64,000 nt of DNA from Gordonia namibiensis NBRC 108229 (GTDB lineage Bacteria > Actinomycetota > Actinomycetes > Mycobacteriales > Mycobacteriaceae). The DNA is taken from contig NZ_BAHE01000019.1 of the NCBI RefSeq assembly GCF_000298235.1, forward strand, positions 1 through 64,000, in the 5' to 3' direction. The notes beneath the pieces are model-generated. The model searched no databases and was not told the DNA's origin. It saw only the letters and a program-made list of their open reading frames with translations. Each line of letters begins with the position of its first letter. The first letter of the stretch is position 1. Shown here piece after piece: positions 1-8,594 of this stretch. The position numbers and the translations under genes were made by a program.

Positions 1-472
1 AAACTCCGCCCCGCAAACCCGAAGATCCGCAGTCCGAAGGAATCTGGCGACCCCTCAAACACCAACCCGAGACACAAAGACTCGAACCAGAAGTTCAGGG
101 GCGGTCAGCCGCAAGCCCGATCTCCACTCCCCATCCAAACCCTCTCAGGCCGGCCGGGGCGGCGCCGTGGCGCGCTGACTCGACATAAGTTACGCACGTG
201 GGTCCTCAGCGTCAAATCGCCTGGTCAGCGGCTATGCCTGGGGACCATTACCGAGTTCGGCGTGCATTCGGAGCGGATACCGAGCCTTGTCCGGGCTTTC
301 CCGATGGGAACCGCGCCCCCGTATCCGCCCTCCACGGGCGGCCCGAACGACACACCGTCGCCGGCAGATCTGCGGAGGGTGGATTCCAGGGGCCGGTTCT
401 TCGAGCCGGTTCTCGTTCAGCCATCAACCCGGGGATCTCGTGCCAACACCCAGGCTGAGAGAACAAACCCAG
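1..472. other. gene-free stretch at window start
   Basis: No convincing gene is seen in the first 470 bases. Several open frames cross it on both strands, but their translations are low-information Arg/Pro/Ser-rich text with no recognisable domain and no good ribosome binding site. The stretch lies downstream of the tRNA gene on the minus strand and probably separates it from a gene outside the window. Confidence 0.5.
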
Positions 473-517
473 AAAAAGCGAGAACCCCCGCCCGGACATC
501 CCGGGCGGGGGTTCTCG
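473..517 (-). terminator. intrinsic terminator of the initiator tRNA gene
   Basis: A perfect 17-bp stem (479-495 pairing with 501-517) with a 5-nt loop is followed on the minus strand by five T residues (complement of 473-477). It starts 4 bp beyond the CCA end of the tRNA gene, as expected for its Rho-independent terminator. Confidence 0.9.
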
Positions 518-520
518 TGT

Positions 521-597
521 TGGTAGCGGGGACAGGATTTGAACCTGCGACCTCTGGGTTATGAGCCCAGCGAGCTACCGAGCTGCTCCACCCCGCG
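521..597 (-). tRNA. initiator tRNA-fMet (CAT anticodon)
   Basis: On the minus strand this is a 77-nt cloverleaf with anticodon CAU, an encoded CCA end (521-523 on the plus strand) and the usual D and T arms. Initiator features are visible: the first base C1 does not pair with position 72 (U here), and the anticodon stem carries three consecutive G-C pairs (GGG opposite CCC). These mark the formylatable initiator rather than an elongator tRNA-Met. A strong terminator follows directly. Confidence 0.95.
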
Positions 598-824
598 TTG
601 GTGAACACAACGTTACACACGCGTTTGTCAGCGATGCAAATCGATGCCGCAACCGCCCGTGACCAGTATCGATGTCAGTGACAGCGGTCACCGCAGCGAT
701 ACAGAGGTGGTCACGGCGGCGCATCGTCCGGCTCGGGCAGCTTTCGCCGTTGTGAGCTGGGTCACTCTCGGGCGTAGACTCGGCGCTACCCGATCCGGGC
801 TGACCCACTACCGAGGAGGGAACC

Positions 825-1106
825 ATGTCCGCCCATCTCCACCATGAGAGCCATGGCAACCACCCGATGAGTTTCATCGGATTCGTACTCGCACTCGGCG
901 GCTTCGTGGCCGCGGCACTGTGGCTGGTCCACATGGCCTCCGGCAACACGGGCCCCGCTATCGTGTCCGCGGTGCTCATGGTCGCGGCGTTCGGCGTGGC
1001 CGTCTCGATCTTCTTCACGATCGGCCACCGGTATCACCACAGCCCGGTTCTGCCGGACAACACCCCGGACGAAAAAGAGCGCTACGTGCGCAAGTATCGC
1101 GGCTAG
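825..1106 (+). CDS. small two-helix membrane protein, unknown function
   Basis: A 93-residue protein with a His-rich N-terminus (HLHHESHGNH), two hydrophobic helices (about residues 15-37 and 43-66) and a charged C-terminal tail. It is preceded by a good ribosome binding site (GAGGAGGG, 7 nt before the ATG). No functional domain is recognised. The two helices suggest an integral membrane hairpin, and the His-rich head could bind metal, but this is speculation. Its last codons and stop lie inside a long palindrome (1078-1129). It converges with the UPF0182 gene on the opposite strand. Confidence 0.75.
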   Translation: MSAHLHHESHGNHPMSFIGFVLALGGFVAAALWLVHMASGNTGPAIVSAVLMVAAFGVAVSIFFTIGHRYHHSPVLPDNTPDEKERYVRKYRG

Positions 1107-1129
1107 CGATACCCGACGCACGTAGCGCT
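1078..1129. terminator. nested palindrome over the stop codon of the small membrane protein
   Basis: The arms 1078-1090 and 1117-1129 are perfect 13-bp complements, and inside them 1094-1100 pairs with 1106-1112 (7 bp around GGCTA). The stop codon TAG (1104-1106) lies at the tip. There is no clear T-run, so this may be a transcript-end or RNA-stabilising structure rather than a classical terminator. Confidence 0.55.
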
Positions 1130-1142
1130 CGGATTCCCTCTC

Positions 1143-1179
1143 CCGATCGATGCGCCCCTCACCGGGGCGCATCGATCGG
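1143..1179. terminator. bidirectional hairpin between convergent genes
   Basis: A perfect 16-bp stem (1143-1158 with 1164-1179, 5-nt loop) lies just before the stop codon of the minus-strand UPF0182 gene and just after the plus-strand small membrane protein. The T-tract is poor, which is common for actinobacterial terminators. Confidence 0.6.
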
Positions 1180-1190
1180 AATCTGTCCGG

Positions 1191-4172
1191 CTAGTTCTGC
1201 TCGGGCAGTGATTCGTACTGTGCGACAGCCTTGTTCAGCCGATCGAGGGCTTGGCCGTAACCGGCGAAGTCGCCCTTTGTCTGCGCGTCCCGCAGTGCGC
1301 CGAGCGCGTCCCCGATCGCCTTCACCGCGGCGTCGCGTTCGGGCGTTCCGCCCTGGGGAGGCGCGGGCTGCTGCGGGTTGGTCGTCCCACCCTGCTGCTC
1401 GGACTGGTCCGGCGTGTCCTCGGACTGCTGCTCACCGGGAACCACACCGGCGGCCGGCGTGATCCCGACCTGACGCAGCGCCTCGGCCGTCGTCGGGGCG
1501 TAACCGATGCGCGCCTCGCGTTCCTTCGGCTCGTAACGGGTGATCACCCGGAAGAGCCGCGGGAAGGCTTCTTCGCCCTGGGCCTGTGCGTACATCGGGA
1601 CCACGTACAGGATTCCGTTGTCACCGACCGGCAGCGTCAGCAGGTTGCCGAACGTCACCTTCGCCGTGTTCTCGAGTGCCTTCAACGATTCGGCGACTCG
1701 GCCATCGGTCTTCATCGGGTTGAAGGCCTGCTTCGGTCCCGACCGCTGGTTGTTACCCGGGAGCTCCTTGACGGTGATCTGCCCATAGTTCGACGGGTCC
1801 GAGGAGACGGTGATGTAGGCACCGAGGATCGGCCGGTTGAGGCGGGTGAGCACCGAGGTGATCTGGAACGATGCCTGCTTGCTCTCCGGATCCGAGGCCA
1901 CGAAGTAGTACGGCGGCTGATCGAGTCCGCGCTGTTCGGCGTCGGGACTCGTCGGATCAGAGGGCACCGACCAGAAGTCGTTCGCCTGGAAGAACGTGCC
2001 CGGGGAGTCGACGTGGTAGCGCGTCAGAAGTGCCCGCTGGATCTTGAACAGATCCTCCGGGTACCGGACGTGCTCCCGCAGGGAGGTCTGCTTGTCGAAC
2101 TCGGCACGCGAGGCGACCGAATCCGGGAAGACCTTCATCCAGGTCTTGAGAACCGGGTCCTCGGTGTCGACCTCGTACAGCTTGACCTCACCGGTGTAGG
2201 CGTCGACCGTGGCCTTCACCGAGTTGCGCACATACGACACGGTCTTGTTGACCTGCGTGCGTCCGGTCTGCCCGGGATTGAGGTCCTGGGCGTCGGCGGT
2301 CGCGCTCTGCAACGACATCGGCTGCGAGTACGGGAAGTTGTCGAGGGTGGTGTACCCGTCGACGACCCACTTGATCGAACCGTCCTCCATCACCGCGGGA
2401 TAGGTCTTGGAGTCGACGGTCAGCCACGGCGCGACCTGCTTCACGCGGTCTCGCGGGTCGCGGTTGTAGATGATCTTCGACGCCGAGGTGATCTCCCCCG
2501 ACAGCAGGAAGTTGCGTTCCGCGTACTTGCCCGCGTACAGCAGCCGGCTGAACCAATTGCTCAGCGGGACGCCCGCCGGGCCCTGGTAGGTGTACTTGGC
2601 GTCGCCCATGTCGTGTTCGCGGGGCTCGCCGCCCTCGGAACCGACGATCGCGTAGTCGGGATCGATCTTGGCGAGCAGCTCACCGAAGTAGATGCGCGGC
2701 TGCGTCACCTTGATCGGGGCGTCGCGCTTGTACGCCTCGGTCTGGTAGTTCGTGGTGTCGCTGACGTAGTAGAACGGGTCGCCGCCACCGTCGATGTCGT
2801 TCTCGTCGGCCGACTCGTTGACCCGGTTCGCCGGCGCGGCGACGAAGCCGTTGCCGTGCGTGTAGACGAGATGCTTGTTCAGCCAGTTCTGCTGGTTCTC
2901 GAGGTAGCGGCTCGGATCGAGTTCGCGAACCGCGACCACGAAGTCGCGGAGTTCGCCGTCGATCTTGTAGCGGTCCACCGCGAGCTGGGTCGGGAAACCG
3001 TAGAAGTTCTGGCGCTGCTGCTGCTGGATGAACGTCGGCGAGACCACGTTCGGGTCGAGGATGCGCACGTTCGACAGCGTCGGGATGTCGCTGTTGACGA
3101 GGGCGGGGTTCGCCGGCTCGGCCGTCCAGTCCTTCTGCGTGATGACCTTGTCCGGCCCGATGCCGTAGGCCTCTCGCGTGGAGTTGATGGCCCGCTGGAT
3201 GTACTCGGCTTCCTTCTGGGCAGCATTCGGCTTCACCGAGAACTGCTCCATGGTCAGAGGCCAGCCCACACCGATCAGCAGTGCCGAGAACAGCATCAGT
3301 ACGGTTGCGAGAGCGGGGATACGCAGATCACGCAGCACGACGGCGGCGAAGAAGGCGACGGCACAGATGATCGCGATCGCCATCAGGATGAGCTTGGACG
3401 GCAGGACTGCGTTGATGTCGGTGTAACTGGCGCCCGGGAAGATCTCGGACTTCCGCGAACTCGAAAGCAGGTTGTAGCGGTCGAGCCAGTACGCCGCCGC
3501 CTTGAGCAGCAGGAAGGTTCCGGCCAGGACCGCGAGCTGGATGCGGGCGGCCATCGTGACCGATCCCCCGCCCTGCGCGAGTCGGATGCCGCCGAAGATG
3601 TAGTGGGTGACCAGGTTGGCCAGGAACGCCACGACCACCACGACGAACAGCAGGTTCAGCACGAACCGGTAGAACGGCAGGTCGAAGGCGTAGAAGCCGA
3701 TGTCGAGGTTGAACTGCGGGTCCTTCTGACCGAAGGACGTCCCGTGCAGGAACATCTGGACCGTGGCCCAGGAACCCTGTGCGACGAGACCGGCGAGTGC
3801 GCCGATGATCAGTGCCGGCAGCACCGCGAACCACCGCACCTTGGTCATGATGGCGGTCCGGTAGCGCGCGAGCGGGTCGTTGGGCCCCGCGGTGGGCACG
3901 AAGACCGGCCGGGACCGGTACGCGAGGGCGACCGCGCCGAAGACGATCAGGCCGACCACCAGCGTCGTGATCAGGAAGAGGATGACACGGGTCCAGACGA
4001 CCGTGCTGAACACGCTCGAGTACCCGACGTCGCGGAACCACAGCCAGTCGGTCGCAAGACCGATCATTCGTGGCCCGATGAGCAAGAGGACCAGCACGGC
4101 GACGCCGAGTCCGATGACGATCTTGCTCCTGCGTGACAGTGTCGGCATTCCTGCCGGCCCTCGGACGCCCAC
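1191..4172 (-). CDS. UPF0182 family integral membrane protein (Rv3193c-like)
   Basis: About 993 residues, the usual length for UPF0182 (COG1615), whose function is unknown. The N-terminal third holds about seven hydrophobic segments (first at about 15-35, last near 305-325). A large, probably extracytoplasmic region follows, and the C-terminus has a Gln/Pro-rich linker and a short helical tail. Family landmarks are clear, for example SVKPNAAQKE, YTHGNGF and the PYYF segments. I chose the GTG at 4172: it follows GGAGAG at good spacing and gives a start MGVRGPAGMP that resembles my recollection of the Rv3193c start. A GTG at 4181 is too close to that ribosome binding site, and an ATG at 4148 is also possible. 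It is divergent from the PPA1309-family gene. Confidence 0.92.
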   Translation of the reverse strand: MGVRGPAGMPTLSRRSKIVIGLGVAVLVLLLIGPRMIGLATDWLWFRDVGYSSVFSTVVWTRVILFLITTLVVGLIVFGAVALAYRSRPVFVPTAGPNDPLARYRTAIMTKVRWFAVLPALIIGALAGLVAQGSWATVQMFLHGTSFGQKDPQFNLDIGFYAFDLPFYRFVLNLLFVVVVVAFLANLVTHYIFGGIRLAQGGGSVTMAARIQLAVLAGTFLLLKAAAYWLDRYNLLSSSRKSEIFPGASYTDINAVLPSKLILMAIAIICAVAFFAAVVLRDLRIPALATVLMLFSALLIGVGWPLTMEQFSVKPNAAQKEAEYIQRAINSTREAYGIGPDKVITQKDWTAEPANPALVNSDIPTLSNVRILDPNVVSPTFIQQQQRQNFYGFPTQLAVDRYKIDGELRDFVVAVRELDPSRYLENQQNWLNKHLVYTHGNGFVAAPANRVNESADENDIDGGGDPFYYVSDTTNYQTEAYKRDAPIKVTQPRIYFGELLAKIDPDYAIVGSEGGEPREHDMGDAKYTYQGPAGVPLSNWFSRLLYAGKYAERNFLLSGEITSASKIIYNRDPRDRVKQVAPWLTVDSKTYPAVMEDGSIKWVVDGYTTLDNFPYSQPMSLQSATADAQDLNPGQTGRTQVNKTVSYVRNSVKATVDAYTGEVKLYEVDTEDPVLKTWMKVFPDSVASRAEFDKQTSLREHVRYPEDLFKIQRALLTRYHVDSPGTFFQANDFWSVPSDPTSPDAEQRGLDQPPYYFVASDPESKQASFQITSVLTRLNRPILGAYITVSSDPSNYGQITVKELPGNNQRSGPKQAFNPMKTDGRVAESLKALENTAKVTFGNLLTLPVGDNGILYVVPMYAQAQGEEAFPRLFRVITRYEPKEREARIGYAPTTAEALRQVGITPAAGVVPGEQQSEDTPDQSEQQGGTTNPQQPAPPQGGTPERDAAVKAIGDALGALRDAQTKGDFAGYGQALDRLNKAVAQYESLPEQN

Positions 4173-4356
4173 CAGACCCACTCTCCAAAGCTCTCAATCC
4201 GGACAACGCCCTGCGTGACGAGCAAGCCTGGGCGTGGTGCCCACTGTACTGGCACCACCCGGGTGCTGATCACACTCGGGCGTCGGGACAACGATCCGAG
4301 GTCGATCACGGTTCCCCGGGTCGTGGACGACGGCTTCGTCGGGGCAAGATGGGCGG

Positions 4357-4914
4357 GTGCCCGACCCCACGACACCCCCGACGACGCCCCGCGGTTTCTC
4401 CACCGACGACCTCGGGAGCGCATTGAGCGAGATCCTCGACCACGTCGACGCCGCAGGCTGGGGCCAGACGCCGTCGGTGTTCGCCCTCGTCCCGACTGCG
4501 GTCCTGGCCGAGGAGGCACCGGACGTCCTCGGCGGCGACGACGAGTCGCCCCTCACCCCGATCGAGCAGGAGTACGCCGACCTCGACGCCTTCCTGGCAT
4601 CGGCGATCTGGCCCGACGCCGTCGTCGGAGCCGCGGTGGCCATCGAGATCGTGGTCGCTCCCCCGGCTCCCGGCGACGACGGCACGCCGCGTTATGTCGC
4701 GAACGAAAGCCACCCGGCTGCAAGCGTTCCGGACGACGCGTCGGAGCAGGCGCGTCTGGTGGTGGGCGTGCTGCGCTCCGGAAAGGACCTCGCGCTCATG
4801 CGGTTACGCCATCAGCCGGGTGAGGAGATCGAGACCCTCACCCATCCGCAGCTCGGGACCGAGTTGCGGGCGGCGCTCGCCGGCACCTTCACACCCGACG
4901 AACCCGGGGTCTGA
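4357..4914 (+). CDS. PPA1309 family protein
   Basis: A 185-residue acidic, soluble protein matching the actinobacterial PPA1309 family of unknown function, which often sits between UPF0182 and the PDZ/S16 protein, as here. There is no signal peptide or membrane segment. The only good start is the GTG at 4357; the ribosome binding site is weak. The C-terminal part (DLALMRLRHQPGEE and the LGTELRAALAGTF end) is the best conserved in my memory of the family. It converges with the PDZ gene, with 24 bp between the stops. Confidence 0.8.
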   Translation: MPDPTTPPTTPRGFSTDDLGSALSEILDHVDAAGWGQTPSVFALVPTAVLAEEAPDVLGGDDESPLTPIEQEYADLDAFLASAIWPDAVVGAAVAIEIVVAPPAPGDDGTPRYVANESHPAASVPDDASEQARLVVGVLRSGKDLALMRLRHQPGEEIETLTHPQLGTELRAALAGTFTPDEPGV

Positions 4915-4938
4915 ACCGCCCGGACGAGGAACGACCGG

Positions 4939-6003
4939 TCAACAGGTCGGGGCCGGGCGCCCTTCGCCGATGGCGTCCAGGGCGTCCACCGCGCTGTCGA
5001 GCGTCTCGACCTTCACCAGTTCGAGGCCGTCGGGACGGTCGGAGACGGCCTCCGCACAGTTCCGGGCCGGGACCAGGAACACCGTCGCACCGGCATCGTG
5101 CGCCGCGCGGGTCTTGTGGGTGATGCCGCCGATCGGCCCGACGTCCCCGTCGGCGGTGATGGTGCCGGTTCCCGCGATGAACTTGCCGTGGGTGAGCTCG
5201 CCCGGGCTCAGCTGATCGATGACCGACAGCGCCAGCATCATGCCCGCCGACGGTCCACCGATGTCACCGACGGTGTAGGTGACCTTCAGCGACGGGTCGG
5301 CATTGGCGACCTCGGCCGCGACCCCGAGGAACCCGGCCTTCGCGTCGTCGGGATGCGGGGCGAGCGTGACGGTCACCGTCTGCGGGGTGCCCTGCCGCAC
5401 GATCTCCAGCGGCAGCACCGTGCCCGGCGGGTTCTTCGACACGACGTCGCGCAGTTCCTTGCTCGTCTCGACCTCGACGCCCCCGACCCTGGTGACCACG
5501 TCACCGGCCTGCAGGACACCGGCCGACGGGCCCTCGGCGCCCACGCCGGCGATACGCAGAACCGTGGGACGGTCGAGGAAACGCAGCGCCGCGATGGTGG
5601 CGCTCTCCTCCGACCCCGCCATCTGCTGAGCGTTCTCCTGCTGGACCTGCTCGGTGGTGCGGTCCGGCGGATACACCTCGTCGCGCGGGGTGAGCGCGTA
5701 CTTCCCGGACAGCCACATTCCCAGTGCGTCGAAGAGGGTGAGCCCGTCGCTGACCGACACCGTCGTCAGGTTGAGGTTGCCGGTGGTCTTGTCGAGGGGC
5801 GCACCGTCGATCTGCACGACCTTGCGTTCGACGACCTTGCCGTCCTGCTCGACCTTCGTCATCCCGAGGGTGTTCAGCGTCGGGCCAGGACCGAGCGCGG
5901 CGTAGGGAACCTGCACCTGCGTGCCGACGACGAGCAACGCCAGCAACACCAGGGCGCTGACCGCGGCGGTGGCGATCCGTCGGAAGCGGGGGCTCGAACT
6001 CAT
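4939..6003 (-). CDS. PDZ and Lon-like S16 protease domain protein (YlbL family)
   Basis: A 354-residue membrane-anchored serine protease-like protein. In order: an N-terminal membrane helix (about 11-31), a VPYAALGPGPT segment after it, a PDZ domain (about 125-215) and a Lon-type S16 domain (about 235-340). The catalytic pair is visible: Ser252 in GGPSAGMM and Lys297 in GITHKTRAA. The start is the ATG at 6003; the open frame runs further upstream but reads as low-complexity Arg/Cys text over the promoter of the neighbour. It is the homologue of Rv3194c, probably acting on envelope substrates outside the membrane; the substrate is unknown. It is divergent from the metallopeptidase-like gene. 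Confidence 0.93.
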   Translation of the reverse strand: MSSSPRFRRIATAAVSALVLLALLVVGTQVQVPYAALGPGPTLNTLGMTKVEQDGKVVERKVVQIDGAPLDKTTGNLNLTTVSVSDGLTLFDALGMWLSGKYALTPRDEVYPPDRTTEQVQQENAQQMAGSEESATIAALRFLDRPTVLRIAGVGAEGPSAGVLQAGDVVTRVGGVEVETSKELRDVVSKNPPGTVLPLEIVRQGTPQTVTVTLAPHPDDAKAGFLGVAAEVANADPSLKVTYTVGDIGGPSAGMMLALSVIDQLSPGELTHGKFIAGTGTITADGDVGPIGGITHKTRAAHDAGATVFLVPARNCAEAVSDRPDGLELVKVETLDSAVDALDAIGEGRPAPTC

Positions 6004-6110
6004 TCCGCACACGATAGTGCCCCGACCTCCGACGACGGTCCCGGCGTCGCTACGCGCACGGCGAACATCCGACGCCGTGAACCCGCCTGTCCGGGCGGTA
6101 CGGTGGACGT

Positions 6111-7580
6111 ATGAGTGATCTGCCCTTCGGCTTCTCGGCGTCCGGGAACGGCGACGACGACCGCGACAAGAACAGCGGCGACAAGGACAAGCCGGGCGGC
6201 AACCCCGGCAACCCCTTCGGTGGCGCCAACCCGTTCGGATTCGCAATGGGCGGACAGGGTTCCGGAGGCGGACAGGGCTTCGGCGACTTCGACCCGTCGA
6301 ACTTCGACCCGAACATGCTCGGCCAGATGTTCTCCCAACTCGGCAGCATGTTCAGCGGCATGGGCGCCGGGATGGCCGGTGGCGGCGGCGGTCCGGTGAA
6401 CTACGAGGTCGCCACGAATCTCGCCCGCCAGCAGATCGGTTCGTTCACACCGATCCTGGAGAAGGAGATCTCGGCGTCGGCCGACGCCGTACGACTCGCC
6501 GACGTCTGGCTTGATGACGCGACGACGTTCCCCAGCGGCGTCACCCAGACCGTCGCATGGACCCCGGTGCAGTGGCTCGAGGAGTCGATGGACACCTGGA
6601 AGGGTCTGTGCAACCCGGTCGCCGAGCAGCTCGCGCGCACCTGGCAGGACAATCTCCCCGCCGAGGCCGCCCAGTTCGCCGGGCCGATGCTGGGCATGCT
6701 GACCCAGATGAGCGGGATGGCCTTCGGCACCCAGCTCGGGCAGGGGCTCGGCCAGCTCGCCAAGGAGGTGCTCACCTCCACCGACATCGGTCTGCCGCTG
6801 GCGCCCGAGGGCATCGCGGTGCTGCTCCCCGAGGCGATCGCGAAGTTCGCCGAGGGTCTCGAGCAGCCCGCCCAGGAGATCATCGTCTTCCTCGCCGCCC
6901 GCGAGGCCGCCCACGTCCGGCTCTTCACACACGTCGGCTGGCTGCGTCAGCGTCTGCTGTCGACGGTCGAGGAGTACGCGCGCGGGATCAGCATCGACTT
7001 CAGCGGGATCACCGACGCCACGTCGAACATCGATCCCACCGAGTTGCTGTCCGATCCGTCGAAGCTCGAGGAGCTCATCAGCTCGTCGACGTCGTTCGAG
7101 CCGACCACGACGCCCGAGCAGAAGGCCGCGCTCGGCCGTCTCGAGACGCTGCTGGCCCTCATCGAGGGCTGGGTCGAGCAGGTGGTGACCCGGGCCCTCG
7201 GCGACCGCATCCCGAGCACCGGGGCACTGACCGAGACCATCCGCCGTCGCCGCGCCTCGGGCGGTCCCGCCGAGCAGACCTTCGCGACCCTCGTCGGTCT
7301 CGAACTGCGCCCGCGCAAGGTGCGCGAGGCGTCGGAACTGTGGCGTCGGGTCTTCGAGGCCACCGACCTGTCGACCCGCGACGGTGTCTGGGCACACCCC
7401 GACCTGCTGCCCGACTCCGACGACCTGGACAACCCGGCGGCGTTCATCGACCGACTCCTGCACAAGGACACCGATCTCGACGACGCCATCGCGCAGCTCG
7501 AGAAGTCACTCGCCGAACAGGACGACACCGAGTCCGGAGACGACGGGCCGAACGGACAGAGCGGGCAGGCCGGCTCGTAA
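6111..7580 (+). CDS. zinc-dependent metallopeptidase-like protein (DUF2342, Rv3195-like)
   Basis: 489 residues, matching the actinobacterial DUF2342 family, which is annotated as zincin-like and once as F420-biosynthesis associated. The N-terminus (1-95) is Gly/Asn/Asp-rich and probably disordered. The conserved core carries REAAHVRLFTHV, with Glu265 and His268 where other metallopeptidases have HExxH. The first His of the usual motif is absent, so classical gluzincin chemistry should not be assumed. There is no signal peptide, so it is probably cytoplasmic. It precedes the cyclodehydratase-like and ABC1 kinase genes in the same direction (87-bp gap) and may share their transcript. Confidence 0.85.
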   Translation: MSDLPFGFSASGNGDDDRDKNSGDKDKPGGNPGNPFGGANPFGFAMGGQGSGGGQGFGDFDPSNFDPNMLGQMFSQLGSMFSGMGAGMAGGGGGPVNYEVATNLARQQIGSFTPILEKEISASADAVRLADVWLDDATTFPSGVTQTVAWTPVQWLEESMDTWKGLCNPVAEQLARTWQDNLPAEAAQFAGPMLGMLTQMSGMAFGTQLGQGLGQLAKEVLTSTDIGLPLAPEGIAVLLPEAIAKFAEGLEQPAQEIIVFLAAREAAHVRLFTHVGWLRQRLLSTVEEYARGISIDFSGITDATSNIDPTELLSDPSKLEELISSSTSFEPTTTPEQKAALGRLETLLALIEGWVEQVVTRALGDRIPSTGALTETIRRRRASGGPAEQTFATLVGLELRPRKVREASELWRRVFEATDLSTRDGVWAHPDLLPDSDDLDNPAAFIDRLLHKDTDLDDAIAQLEKSLAEQDDTESGDDGPNGQSGQAGS

Positions 7581-7667
7581 CTCCACAGTCGACGCCGCAC
7601 GCGCCCATGTTGTGGATAACCGGCCCGACCGCCTCCCGCGAGATGTTTTCGCTGGCAGAGTTGCGTC

Positions 7668-8579
7668 ATGTCCATCACGGTCCCGCGCATCCGGCCGGGA
7701 ACACCGATCCTGGTACGACCGGGCAACCGGGTGCACGTGGGGATCGATCCGGCCGGCAGCGTGATCATCGAGCTCGACGACGCGATCTCGGCGCATTCGG
7801 TCGCCACGATGCTGCGCTCGCTGGAACGCCCGTGCACCCCGGAGCTGCTCATCCGTCGGGCGTCTGCCGCCGGACTCGCCGACGACGAGATCCGGACGCT
7901 CCTCGACGGCCTGGCCGCGGCCGGGCGGACGGTCCCGAGTATCGAACCCGAAACCCCCTCGGCGAGTTCGGATCTCGTCGACTTCCGCATACAGATCCAC
8001 GGTCAGGGACCGTTGTCGGACCTGTTGGTCGCCTCCTTGCGAGCGCAGGGCCTGCAGGTCCACCGGACGATGCGCCGACGCCCCGACGGCTCTCTCGACA
8101 CCGTCGACACCAGACTCGTGATCCTCAGCGACTTCCTCGTCCACGACCCGCGGGTCGTATTCGCCCTGACGAGGGCGCGGATTCCGCACCTGCTGGTCCG
8201 GGTCCGCGACGGCGTCGGAATCGTCGGCCCGCTCGTCCTGCCGGGCCTTTCGAGTTGTCTGATGTGCGCCGACCACCATCGCTCCGACGCCGATCCGGAG
8301 TGGCCGACGATGGCGGTGCAGCTCATCCGCACGCCGGGCGACCCGGATCCCGCGATCGTGCGGCCGACCGCCGCGATCGCGCATGGGCAGGTCGAACGTC
8401 TCGTTACCGCACTGCGTGGGCCCTCCCCCGCCGCGCCACGGGGCGTGCCGCAGTTGTTGAATCAGGTGTTGGAGTTCCGCGATGATCCTGTGCGAGTGGA
8501 CCGCCGAGAATGGTCACCCCACCCGAGCTGCGATTGTCGTCTGGTGCGAGACGAACAGCTCAAGTCGTCTATTGTGTGA
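7668..8579 (+). CDS. cyclodehydratase-like (TOMM leader-binding/ThiF-related) protein, Rv3196-like
   Basis: 303 residues. The layout resembles the leader-peptide-binding, ThiF-related partner of azole-forming RiPP cyclodehydratases. An N-terminal winged-helix-like region (about 1-90) is followed by a Rossmann-like region (about 105-250) without an ATP-binding GxGxxG. A probable zinc site is formed by Cys197 and Cys200 (SCLMCADHH) and Cys288 and Cys290 (CDC). No precursor peptide, YcaO or dehydrogenase gene is nearby, so it may be an orphan adaptor. It lies 15 bp upstream of the ABC1 kinase gene, so the two are almost certainly co-transcribed. The biological role is unknown. Confidence 0.8.
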   Translation: MSITVPRIRPGTPILVRPGNRVHVGIDPAGSVIIELDDAISAHSVATMLRSLERPCTPELLIRRASAAGLADDEIRTLLDGLAAAGRTVPSIEPETPSASSDLVDFRIQIHGQGPLSDLLVASLRAQGLQVHRTMRRRPDGSLDTVDTRLVILSDFLVHDPRVVFALTRARIPHLLVRVRDGVGIVGPLVLPGLSSCLMCADHHRSDADPEWPTMAVQLIRTPGDPDPAIVRPTAAIAHGQVERLVTALRGPSPAAPRGVPQLLNQVLEFRDDPVRVDRREWSPHPSCDCRLVRDEQLKSSIV

Positions 8580-8594
8580 CGCGGAAAGGATGCT

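Noticed and set aside
1..470. HNH-type or transposase remnant at the window start
   Set aside because: No motif of such families can be seen in any frame.
1251..4136. A 961-codon open frame antisense to the UPF0182 gene
   Set aside because: It is the mirror of a very GC-rich gene. The translation is Arg/Asp/Val-biased with no domain, and long antisense frames occur opposite most large genes in this window.
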